In this document: positions 9,401 to 17,018 of the stretch, piece by piece
How the letters are laid out: each line of letters opens with the position of its first letter
Position numbering within the stretch: position 1 is the first letter of the stretch
Source: Roseivirga sp.
GTDB taxonomy: Bacteria; Bacteroidota; Bacteroidia; Cytophagales; Cyclobacteriaceae
Direction of reading: 5' to 3'
NCBI GenBank assembly: GCA_021404565.1
Contig: JAAWWF010000034.1
Location: forward strand, 1-54,684
Length of the DNA: 54,684 bases
The notes under the pieces: generated by a model
Database searches by the model: none
What the model saw: the letters and a program-made list of their open reading frames with translations, nothing else
Told to the model about the DNA's origin: nothing
Translations under genes and position numbers: made by a program

Positions 9401-12400
9401 GAGTAAAATCAAACAATACATCTCCCTGGCTGGAAAAACCAAACAGCGTTATGTTGTTTTTCCCCTCCAGATAGAACTCTTCGCTATTGAAGCGACCCTC
9501 CAGTCTTCCATCCACATAAAAAAGCGGATTGGGAGTAACGCCTGTCTTAGTGGCAATATGAAAACTGTCTTTGTTGAAATGGAAGCTGCCGGAAAAGAAC
9601 TCGATGTCGAGCATTTTGAAGTATGAATGACCTGTCAGCTCAAAACCAGTTTTGGAAACAACGGCATGCCCACTCATTAGGGCATTGACAATGTTGTTAC
9701 CGATATTGAGGTCAAATTGTCCTCCCAGGCCAAAGCCGGCATCCGAGGCTATGACACCAAGACTCGTTTGTGAATCGAAATATTCACCCAACTTCATTTT
9801 GCCATCAAAGAATGTGACCAGACCTTCTGTTTTTTCTCCCACCGGAATAGTAATGTTCTCTCCGTCTTCAGTCGCTTTTACCTCAGACCTTCTCGGAGGG
9901 AGCATGTTCAGGAATTCATTGGGCTTGGCTTGCTCAAAGAGCCCGGTCTCTTTCCATTGGGCACGAACACTGTCATCGCCTGAGGTGAATTCGGCCGGTG
10001 TAGTCAGTGCATACTTCAAGTCAACATCGAGTACCTCCAGTACTTTGATGATCTTATGATCATGCCTGTCGCTGAGGTCCCGTGTCTGGATCAGTTCATT
10101 GATAGAGCCGTTTTGAATAGCACTCATCAAGGCGGTTAATATCTTTATGGCCCCAATTTCAAATTTCGAATGGCCAAGTTTCAGCCCTTTATAGTCATTG
10201 CCGTCATCGGTTAGTTCTTTGGCAATATAACGGGGATACTGCCAGTAATTGGGACCAACAATGAGTGTGGTTAAATCTCCGTCACTCATCCTGTTCCATT
10301 GAATCTTATAGGTAGTTGGGGCTTTAAAGAACTTTACCAGCTCTGTTGTCAGGGCAGACAGTGCTTTTAACTGCGCAGTACCAAAAGTGGGTTTTTTAAA
10401 CGAAAGAAATGACTCTGACTCCATTCCTTCGAATACGATGTTGCTGCTTGATATTTCATCGTAGAACAGCGGGATGGGAATGGGGATCTCAGTTTGATAA
10501 ACTATGAGGGTTGTGAGGTTTTTTACCCGGAAGCTTTGATGCAGGTCTTTCGGGCTTGGCAGGTAGTTTTGAGAGTCATTCCAGGTCTCATCCACAGCAA
10601 TGGCTGCCATCATACGGGGGATATCGAAATTATCGAAGGCACAATCAATATCTACATGGAAGAGTGTGCCACTCCAAAGCTCTCCAAAGCCCAGGCTATA
10701 GAGCTTAATGCCCATAAGTTGAGGGAATTGAGGAATAAGCAGCTTCAGCGGTTTGGCGTTTTTCTCATCCTCGGGGTCCTTAAAGGAGATATCGAACTTT
10801 AGGTTACTGGGAGCGCTGAACTCTAATGAGAAACTGAAATACTCCGGCACCTCAAAATCACCATAGCTCAGCAGCGTATCGGGCAGTTTACCCCCTGCAT
10901 CATCAATCAACTCTATAGGTTTGCGGAGCCAGTCGGGAATATCAATGCTGTGCTTGTCTTGAATAAAAAGATCCAAAAGTGCTGTAGAATCGAAGGTTCG
11001 GTGTCCGTCTTTTATCGGAGCATAATTGATACCCCGAAAAGGAACTTTGGGTGTGAGTTTGTCTGCTAGCTCTCCAAGATTAATTTTTCTCAGAAACCAT
11101 TTTACAAGCGTGGTGGGTATGCCCAACTCTCTATCGGGTTCGCCATCTTTCACGCCATATCGCTTTTCGAGCTTAATGCCACCCATAGCTACGAGATAGC
11201 CACTGTCAAATTTGAATTTTGGTGCCAAAAGGGAGAATGCTCCAAAATCAATTTCATTGTTGACCTTCATATCAACGATGAGTTTACCTTCGTCCATTTC
11301 GAAGGCCTTTAAGGGAGAATCCAACATTTGAATAGAGAGATCTTTGCCCCCCATGGCCAGCTTGAATCGTATGGCTTCTTTAGGGTCAGCTGATTTGCTG
11401 GTGCGGAAGATCTCCATTTTAGAGCCGTCTTCCTTTTTGAAAACCTCATTCAGCTTCTCAGGCAAGCCCAGGTATACATTGGCACTTAATTCAGACTCTT
11501 TAAAGTCGACTTTAAAGTCATTGGCTCCCAGGTAGAGGTTACCTAAATCTATTTCTTCATGTCCCTGACTGTTTTCTGGCTGGGGAGGTAATGGAATGGT
11601 GTATAGTTCCCAGGGTTTGCCGTCCTTTTCAGTAAAACTTACCATCATATGATTCTCTGTGCTGCCAAATTCAAATGAGGCAGTCAATGTGTCGGCTGGG
11701 AAAATCTGCGAGACGACCTCCGGGACGTTAGAGAATTGAATACTGGCACTTCCTCCACTCGACCATCCTTTCCCGCTTTTATGCTGAATATGAAATTCTG
11801 GTTTTGACAGCGAGCATTTGGGTAGCTCAGCCAATTCTGCAATGGGTAACTCAAGGGTTTTATCGCTTTCGAATTTGAGTTGTACCAGCTCGTCATTCTT
11901 TCGCAAAGAAAGTTTACCATCTTCTATAGAGATCAGAGGGCTGATAAAACTGGATTCCGTAGAAAGAAACAGAGACAGACCATTGCCATTGACCTTTTCC
12001 AGTGACAGATTTACACTTTTGGTCTCTAATGAAATGCCTTCAATGAATTCTACTTTTGGGAAACCGATAACCTCAAAATCGATGGTTTGTGTGTTGTTTC
12101 CATAACAATAAGAAGACCTAAGGCCAAGGGTATGGTCAAAGAAGTGCATATCCATGCTGTTTTCGAGCTTCCAGATGGGTTTACCGGCTTTTTCAGTCAA
12201 TTCGAAATCGAAGCTTCCATTGTCGATTTTGAGCGTGTCGAAGAGATTCAGCTCGAAATTGGTGTTGAGTGAAATGTCTGGGATGGTCTGATCTGATAGT
12301 TTTTGGAAAGAAAAGCCCAGTTTGCTCATTTGAATATCAGAACCCGGAATGCTGAGTGCGTCCTTATTGCTGACCTGGCCTTTAATACTTACCGACTTGT

Positions 12401-14465
12401 TGCGAATGTACTCAAATGACAACAGGTCAAGGCTGGGATTGGGCAGTCCTGCAGGAAGCTCAATGTTCGAAAATGTCTTAAGAGCCCTGTCTAATGTAAT
12501 GCCCTGAGTGCTGGCCTTGAAAGACTGCTCTCCTTTACTCAGGTCAATGTCATAGTTGAATGGCAATTCATTGATCTTGAAATCACCCGTAAGTTTAAGG
12601 CTTACTGATTCTTCTTTTTTCAGACTTATATGTGCCTCAGAATGAATGGCTAGCGGGAAGTAACCTGGGGCTATTTCGAGAGAGCTTTTCACCTCAAACG
12701 AATAGGTCTTTTCAGGAACATCGATTTTGAGATCAACGCGGTCAAGGTCAAGAGTACCCACACTTTTGACATCTAAACTGGTGCTGCAGTTTACATTGAG
12801 CTGCCCCTTAGAGTTGAAGGTTAACTTTTTGAGGTGTAACTCCATGGAAGGAAGTTCCTCCGGGGTATCAATAGCGCAAGCTTCCAACAGCTCTTTGAGT
12901 GATAGCGGCTCATTACATGAAAGACTGAAAGAGAGCTCCTTTTTTTGTAGATCAAGTTTTAAGTTGAGGAGCGTTTCAATTTTTGAAAACAGTAAAAAGG
13001 AGGCTTCTATCTCAAGAGACCGGGTCTGACTGTCTATCACCAGGTTCAGACGATCAAGGCTGGTGGACGTCACATTGTCAACCAGTTTTTCGCAACCTGG
13101 CAGCGTCATGGATTGCAAATCAACAGAAAGTGCGTCAAGAATACTTTTGGGGCTCAGTCCTGGTCCTTTTGAGGCCTTCTCAAGGGAAAAACTGGTGGAA
13201 AATCCTTTATCACTCCATGTGAGTAATGAGCTGCAATTGAAGGATGAATCGCCAAGAGAACAATTGCCTTTGCTAACAAAGTTTTGTTCACTCTGGCTAA
13301 AACGCACCTGATCTAATTTCAGCCGAAGGTTGTCAAGTACTCTTCCCAGTGGGCCGTCAACGGGTTTTGAGATAAGCCCGAAATTCTCATTCAGAAGCTG
13401 ATTCAATGATTGTTGGGGAGAGGTTTCATCGAGGCTCAGGTCGAACCCAAGAAGTGCATTCCTGCCTGTGTGATCTAATGAGAATGTAGTATTTCCCTCA
13501 AAGCCAATAAAAGCTCCTCCTGTAGACAGGGTGAAGGATTGTCTGGCTTTTGATAGATACAGGCTTCCTTTGAGGCTACTGAGCCAACTCCCGTTGAGCA
13601 GTGAGCTTTTCAGGTTTTGTGGTAAGAGATTGAGCGCATGATCGAATGAATCCTGGTCATTGATCAAATGGGCCAGTTTCCGTTTCTGAATTGCCTCAAT
13701 ACCAAGATCAAGCCTGTAGGATTCAGGGTATTTACTTACCTCTATATTACCATTGCCCAGCTTGCTGTCTCCTAAGGTGAGTTCTCCCGAAAAAGCCATT
13801 TTCATATGGTTTTCCGAACTGTTTTGAGCCGTAGAAATTCCAAGGCTTAACACAGGTGATTCCAGCTTCAGCTCGCCAATCAGAGAAACAGGTTTCAAAG
13901 GTAAGGGGAAGTCCAGTTGGAGCGTCTTATCGGAGAGCAGAAGACCTGCTCTGAGTCCCTGGTTTTTATCTATATGCAAAAGGTCACAAAGGCCTGAAAG
14001 GCTCATGTGAATAGTCTTATAGCCCTGGAAAAGTGCGAGGAAATGAGTGTTGGTATCGAAGTCGAGCTTCCATACGTACCCTGATTCTGTGAGCAAAACC
14101 TTACCATGGCAAGTGAATTTGAAATCTCCTATCAAAAGATTCAACTTCATTGCTCCATCCACTTCTTCTTTTTTCAAACCAAGCTGAAGCGTAATAATTT
14201 GAAACGAAACACCGGGCCATCCTGATAGTGCCAGAGGAAGAGTTTCTGCCTGCAGCTTAAGGTTAAGCTGCTCAATAGCACCTGTTTCATCTTTCTTAAC
14301 TTCTGTGGCCGCGGTGAGCTCGTGGTCAGCCAGTTGCAGGATGACAGACAGTTTGTCCTCAACATCAATTTCAGACTGGATGAGATGATTTGTCAATTGG
14401 TTTGCCAGAGCAAAACCCAGGAGACTCTTTATCTTCTCGAATATTGGTGTGCTGATCTGTACCAT
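6486..14465 (-). CDS. Giant beta-repeat protein, function unknown
   Basis: 2659 aa from the ATG at 14465, four bases after the stop of the upstream hydrolase gene; a TTG at 14495 is an alternative. There is no signal peptide and no clear membrane segment. Residues from about 1 to 2015 are built from short alternating strands (patterns such as LSGELTLGDSKLGNGNIEV and FHFNKDSFHIATKTG), reminiscent of the beta-groove or repeat folds of AsmA/TamB/VPS13-like lipid-transfer proteins or of DUF6603-type giants, but I cannot assign a family. A coiled coil lies at about 2020-2065 (EQRDNLTKAIADLEKEES). The last 600 residues are mixed, with a second helical stretch near 2480-2560 and a glycine-rich segment near the end. 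Base composition resembles its neighbours. Tight coupling to the hydrolase gene suggests one functional unit. The lack of an export signal argues against an ordinary periplasmic AsmA protein. Confidence 0.8.
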   Translation of the reverse strand: MVQISTPIFEKIKSLLGFALANQLTNHLIQSEIDVEDKLSVILQLADHELTAATEVKKDETGAIEQLNLKLQAETLPLALSGWPGVSFQIITLQLGLKKEEVDGAMKLNLLIGDFKFTCHGKVLLTESGYVWKLDFDTNTHFLALFQGYKTIHMSLSGLCDLLHIDKNQGLRAGLLLSDKTLQLDFPLPLKPVSLIGELKLESPVLSLGISTAQNSSENHMKMAFSGELTLGDSKLGNGNIEVSKYPESYRLDLGIEAIQKRKLAHLINDQDSFDHALNLLPQNLKSSLLNGSWLSSLKGSLYLSKARQSFTLSTGGAFIGFEGNTTFSLDHTGRNALLGFDLSLDETSPQQSLNQLLNENFGLISKPVDGPLGRVLDNLRLKLDQVRFSQSEQNFVSKGNCSLGDSSFNCSSLLTWSDKGFSTSFSLEKASKGPGLSPKSILDALSVDLQSMTLPGCEKLVDNVTSTSLDRLNLVIDSQTRSLEIEASFLLFSKIETLLNLKLDLQKKELSFSLSCNEPLSLKELLEACAIDTPEELPSMELHLKKLTFNSKGQLNVNCSTSLDVKSVGTLDLDRVDLKIDVPEKTYSFEVKSSLEIAPGYFPLAIHSEAHISLKKEESVSLKLTGDFKINELPFNYDIDLSKGEQSFKASTQGITLDRALKTFSNIELPAGLPNPSLDLLSFEYIRNKSVSIKGQVSNKDALSIPGSDIQMSKLGFSFQKLSDQTIPDISLNTNFELNLFDTLKIDNGSFDFELTEKAGKPIWKLENSMDMHFFDHTLGLRSSYCYGNNTQTIDFEVIGFPKVEFIEGISLETKSVNLSLEKVNGNGLSLFLSTESSFISPLISIEDGKLSLRKNDELVQLKFESDKTLELPIAELAELPKCSLSKPEFHIQHKSGKGWSSGGSASIQFSNVPEVVSQIFPADTLTASFEFGSTENHMMVSFTEKDGKPWELYTIPLPPQPENSQGHEEIDLGNLYLGANDFKVDFKESELSANVYLGLPEKLNEVFKKEDGSKMEIFRTSKSADPKEAIRFKLAMGGKDLSIQMLDSPLKAFEMDEGKLIVDMKVNNEIDFGAFSLLAPKFKFDSGYLVAMGGIKLEKRYGVKDGEPDRELGIPTTLVKWFLRKINLGELADKLTPKVPFRGINYAPIKDGHRTFDSTALLDLFIQDKHSIDIPDWLRKPIELIDDAGGKLPDTLLSYGDFEVPEYFSFSLEFSAPSNLKFDISFKDPEDEKNAKPLKLLIPQFPQLMGIKLYSLGFGELWSGTLFHVDIDCAFDNFDIPRMMAAIAVDETWNDSQNYLPSPKDLHQSFRVKNLTTLIVYQTEIPIPIPLFYDEISSSNIVFEGMESESFLSFKKPTFGTAQLKALSALTTELVKFFKAPTTYKIQWNRMSDGDLTTLIVGPNYWQYPRYIAKELTDDGNDYKGLKLGHSKFEIGAIKILTALMSAIQNGSINELIQTRDLSDRHDHKIIKVLEVLDVDLKYALTTPAEFTSGDDSVRAQWKETGLFEQAKPNEFLNMLPPRRSEVKATEDGENITIPVGEKTEGLVTFFDGKMKLGEYFDSQTSLGVIASDAGFGLGGQFDLNIGNNIVNALMSGHAVVSKTGFELTGHSYFKMLDIEFFSGSFHFNKDSFHIATKTGVTPNPLFYVDGRLEGRFNSEEFYLEGKNNITLFGFSSQGDVLFDFTPGKRLFKLDHNRSLFDNFVSLKSSLQYSGDSGKEVLMGNLGFNIGEALTLNASGEVQASSDQVRMNGDVSLGLLGVSTSAHGELNFKEGQFDYFAKIHLFRGLISGDLTGHVNNSSFHLGGDGIDFKVKEIVFSSTRLDIEKADNGSLKLGMKGFLLGSKFALNSAISGEELALDGKIDPVRWLGMGNNKYMITIHGGDKAPLQFNVHMTRDGLKSAWFKGYVSLLDISETLVMIHVKDGYWETDVTHSFNLGNFLSSKLNLNLKMREGHWVTGDGKLETGIRIFVPAVKFSFNVWIPFVGKRRVTTTLVPEISLGQLNIRHKLEFKIYLNSEIAEQRDNLTKAIADLEKEESAANIKLEKSQKTLQALKDAGGFGGHKKGVVHTYNEYKKSSALGSELRLLDELREKIILTVSQILKECYDSNLDRHKNYIDQTLDELVRVLDKIGYNQYEGRFLYQYFRSDLYDDIRKLLQSQGLRVILQYRNYNMAKPGGSDEKTGGQMRKKHAGDEFDLRLNYGHSRLYQGAHALVCHELSPFYKNYREALFTKKPINVPPVIELGSTPPPIVYNTEDIHERDVDLKLTYDGGFKISHKATKDVLSFRGDNEDTEQLQWRPGGNDRYKMYAQITTDNIPTGHYKIKSDYAHFVVRPGGNKSSYVGEIRKEAVGDLLEIKNYSAGTFEIREGDYCMVVPGNHDSVRRADFRKQTRANEGLTIRYDAGQKGHYISYGGYYLFANTDNGELQFRSDGHKTGFKLFREVESDAVFGAIDYIPQRISAHFQWLSNRMESRKKEGKKSYGLFNHGAIDEYKKAHADLGPIHYLEDKVMRDKHEVLKINEKMAELRGHLRRIQEQQNSSDLRFWMEFSTEFDYAGIGFKLGMIRINFKVAEYTNFNKCLEQIPGIVAANLRENALNIFSGKSLPDNTRHYASARLGVGGGAREPDFSKLNKQYQIGEAANKSDHSLDEFLNGME

Positions 14466-14469
14466 AGGT

Positions 14470-16059
14470 TTAAGCAAATGGGCTGTTTCTGTCAATGTCC
14501 TTAAAAATGTCAGTATCTGAATCGCTCACAGGATATATATCATGGTTCCAGTCGCTTATACCAAAAAGTGTATAACCATCTATAAAGAAAAGCTTCAAAA
14601 CCCGGGCTACTTCATACATTGGGTAGCCAAAAATGCCGAGATGTGCCAATTCAAAGGAGGTCTTTTTTAGTTCGGAAATTTCACCTGTTTCTTCCAGAAA
14701 TTTGTTGTGATAATTGAGCTTGTTCACTACAAATGCCACATCGGTGAGCAAGGTATTAAGGTGGTTCAGATTGTTGCCTGTGAGCGCCTCGGCAAAGGTT
14801 TGTTGAGAACCTTTAGGGATGCTTGAGAGCAAAAGCCCATGGAGTAATCCGGCCTCACTTTTCTTGAAATGAATGAGATTGGCATAAAAATGAGCATAAT
14901 TAACGTACCCCTCTTTCTTTGGGATTACCACTTTGACAGGGTCGAGTGCATGGCAAATACTTAAATGCCTTCCATTGACATTGTTAAACTTCGTCAGGCA
15001 ACCTGTTTTCACTTCTTTGGTTGTAGAGCATACCGTCAGTCCTCCCATAGGAGCGAGACTAATCGTGTTTACAGATAGCCGGCTTTTAAGCATATTCACC
15101 CCCTTAGTGATATATGGATAGGTTTTTTGTGCGGTTAAGAGATCGCGGGCGACTGTGTTGTAGAGGTAATCTTTATACCGGGTCAGAATATAGGGTTTGC
15201 ATAAAAAATCATTCAAGAGCTTCACCACAGCACCGGCTTGGCTGTATCCCATGACGTAGACATTTTTGAGGCCGATGCCTTCATGCCTGACACAAATATC
15301 TTGTAAGTAGTGGACTGTATTTTCCACCCCATCCATAGGCAGGGCATTGGTCCGGTTGATATTAGGCACCGTGTTGGTATATGGCACTACCAAAGAAAAG
15401 GTGAACCCTGAGGCGTCTTTTTGTTGAAGCAGCTGGCAGAGCTTTACCGTGTAAACGCGGCTATAGCTCTCATAACCACTTGTACTGAACCTTTGATGTT
15501 TGTCTTTGGCATCGCCAGCGGCATCTGCCACAGATGTGGGAAACAAGTCCAGCGTTAGGTATGCCTTATCGATTTTACATGCCCATTGGATGTAGGCCTG
15601 TATGATTTCATATTGAACACACTCCCATAGATACTTATTGTATTCAGGTTCGGGAATTTTACTCTCGATATACTTCTTGTATTGTTGTTTATAGAAAATG
15701 TCAAGGTCAGCAAAGGCTGTTTCAGCAATGGGCATTAGCATGTCCTGACTGAAAATGCCAAACTGAAACTTGTCAAAGCCGACATTCAGAAACTCGAAGT
15801 ATTTTTTTGCACAGGCGTACAGGTAAAACAACCGGCCATCGTCCAGAAGGTATTGCATATCCCAGGCATTATGCGTTTGCGGGATGCCCCAATTTGTATA
15901 GAGATTACCCTTTCTTCCGGATAACCTGTGGAAAAAGTGATTTTCCACTTTTGCTTTTAGCGGGTCGGGAGCATCCTTTGGCCTTTTCTTCTCTTGAAAT
16001 ACCAAATCATAAATTTTACGTTCGAGCGAGCGCCTGATATATGCTAATAACTTATCCAT
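14470..16059 (-). CDS. Predicted serine alpha/beta-hydrolase (lipase-like)
   Basis: 529 aa with an ATG start and no signal peptide. The nucleophile elbow VYVMGYSQAGAVVKLL places Ser273 in a GxSxG motif. Asp373 (CHALDPVKV) and His390 (YVNYAHFYANL) follow in the order expected for the catalytic triad. The N-terminal 200 residues are rich in aromatic and charged residues and do not match a family I know; the C-terminal 130 residues appear helical. It is the first gene of a two-gene unit whose second member is the giant beta-repeat protein. Lipase, esterase or acyltransferase activity is inference from the triad only. An inverted repeat lies just upstream (16077-16094). No frameshift seen. Confidence 0.65.
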   Translation of the reverse strand: MDKLLAYIRRSLERKIYDLVFQEKKRPKDAPDPLKAKVENHFFHRLSGRKGNLYTNWGIPQTHNAWDMQYLLDDGRLFYLYACAKKYFEFLNVGFDKFQFGIFSQDMLMPIAETAFADLDIFYKQQYKKYIESKIPEPEYNKYLWECVQYEIIQAYIQWACKIDKAYLTLDLFPTSVADAAGDAKDKHQRFSTSGYESYSRVYTVKLCQLLQQKDASGFTFSLVVPYTNTVPNINRTNALPMDGVENTVHYLQDICVRHEGIGLKNVYVMGYSQAGAVVKLLNDFLCKPYILTRYKDYLYNTVARDLLTAQKTYPYITKGVNMLKSRLSVNTISLAPMGGLTVCSTTKEVKTGCLTKFNNVNGRHLSICHALDPVKVVIPKKEGYVNYAHFYANLIHFKKSEAGLLHGLLLSSIPKGSQQTFAEALTGNNLNHLNTLLTDVAFVVNKLNYHNKFLEETGEISELKKTSFELAHLGIFGYPMYEVARVLKLFFIDGYTLFGISDWNHDIYPVSDSDTDIFKDIDRNSPFA

Positions 16060-16076
16060 GCCGTCTTATGAGTTTG

Positions 16077-16094
16077 AGTCAAATGCGTTTGACT
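16077..16094. promoter_or_regulatory. Inverted repeat upstream of the hydrolase/giant-protein unit
   Basis: AGTCAAA-TGCG-TTTGACT is a perfect 7-bp inverted repeat, 18 bp before the hydrolase ATG. On the plus strand it is followed by a T-run, so it could also act as a weak terminator in that direction, but no plus-strand gene ends here. An operator or 5'-UTR hairpin for the minus-strand genes is the likelier reading. I see nothing else in the remaining AT-rich gap up to 16324. Confidence 0.35.
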
Positions 16095-16324
16095 TTTTTC
16101 ATATTGAAAAATAGCCTTTAAGCACTAAAAAGATATACTTTACCAGTATTCAATATGTCAATTTGTGCGCAGACGCTCTCTCAAAGTGCGCGGAAGCCGC
16201 AAAAAGTGGCATGAAGTGAAAAAGACACTAATCTCAGTGGAACAGAGCTATTCAGAGATTAAATCAGACGTCATTGGGTCAGTCAAAAAGACTCAACCTC
16301 TGCAAGATGAGTTTAGTAATAAGG

Positions 16325-16867
16325 TCAGGGTTTTCTGGTTGCATTCATTTTGCTTACCACCACCCAGGTTTTGCCATTGTCAAAGGTCCAGGACTGTTCC
16401 CACTTGAAAGAATCGGGTTTGAAGTCGAAGAAGCGAATTTTAGCCGGACGTCCCACAGAATTGATACCTTCCATTCGAAACTCACCGGGCTCTGAGGTCC
16501 CTTCGAAATTAGTAAACCTGTGGGTGATGTTGTCCACCCACTCAATCTGCCATTTTTCAGCTTTGGCATCATAGGTACGCAGGTTAATGCCGTGAAAAGG
16601 GATAGAGTCCTGGGTGGCAGGGTTGAGTACTTTCGATTCCCAGCGGTCGAGCACGGCATGGCCATCCATGGCCCATTCGAAACTCCATGTGGGTGTTTGA
16701 GGTTCTTTCGTCCAAATGCCTTGTGGACTCAGTCGTTCCTGATAAATCTCCCAGACACCTATCAGGGGAGCTAAATGTGCCACCTCGGGAGCCGGGTCGT
16801 TGTTTTGAGCCAGTATCAGGCTTGGTAAGAAAAGGAGCGGTATTAAAACGAAGAGGCTGGCTTTCAT
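16325..16867 (-). CDS. Small secreted DUF1579-like protein
   Basis: 180 aa. A clear signal peptide (MKASLFVLIPLLFLPSLILA, then QNN) is followed by a compact beta-rich domain with LIGVWEIYQERLSPQG, WAMDGHAVLDRWESKV and RTYDAKAEKWQIEWVD. This pattern (a G-x-W near the start, then a strand series over about 150 residues) is that of DUF1579-type or lipocalin-like proteins, whose function is not established. It is probably periplasmic. It is separated from both neighbours (150 bp from the VIT gene, about 265 bp from the hydrolase) and is probably a single-gene unit. Start ATG. Confidence 0.65.
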   Translation of the reverse strand: MKASLFVLIPLLFLPSLILAQNNDPAPEVAHLAPLIGVWEIYQERLSPQGIWTKEPQTPTWSFEWAMDGHAVLDRWESKVLNPATQDSIPFHGINLRTYDAKAEKWQIEWVDNITHRFTNFEGTSEPGEFRMEGINSVGRPAKIRFFDFKPDSFKWEQSWTFDNGKTWVVVSKMNATRKP

Positions 16868-17018
16868 AGACGATTGCGTTGGGGCTTAGTTTAAATTAGC
16901 AGATCATTCGACCAAATTGACAGAAGACCAGGCTTAGTGGGGTGAATGCCCGCTGGTTTGCAGGGAAGGAGGAGAGAAAGGACGGTCAGAGTTTGCCTTG
17001 CCCTGTTTTATCTCCCAT

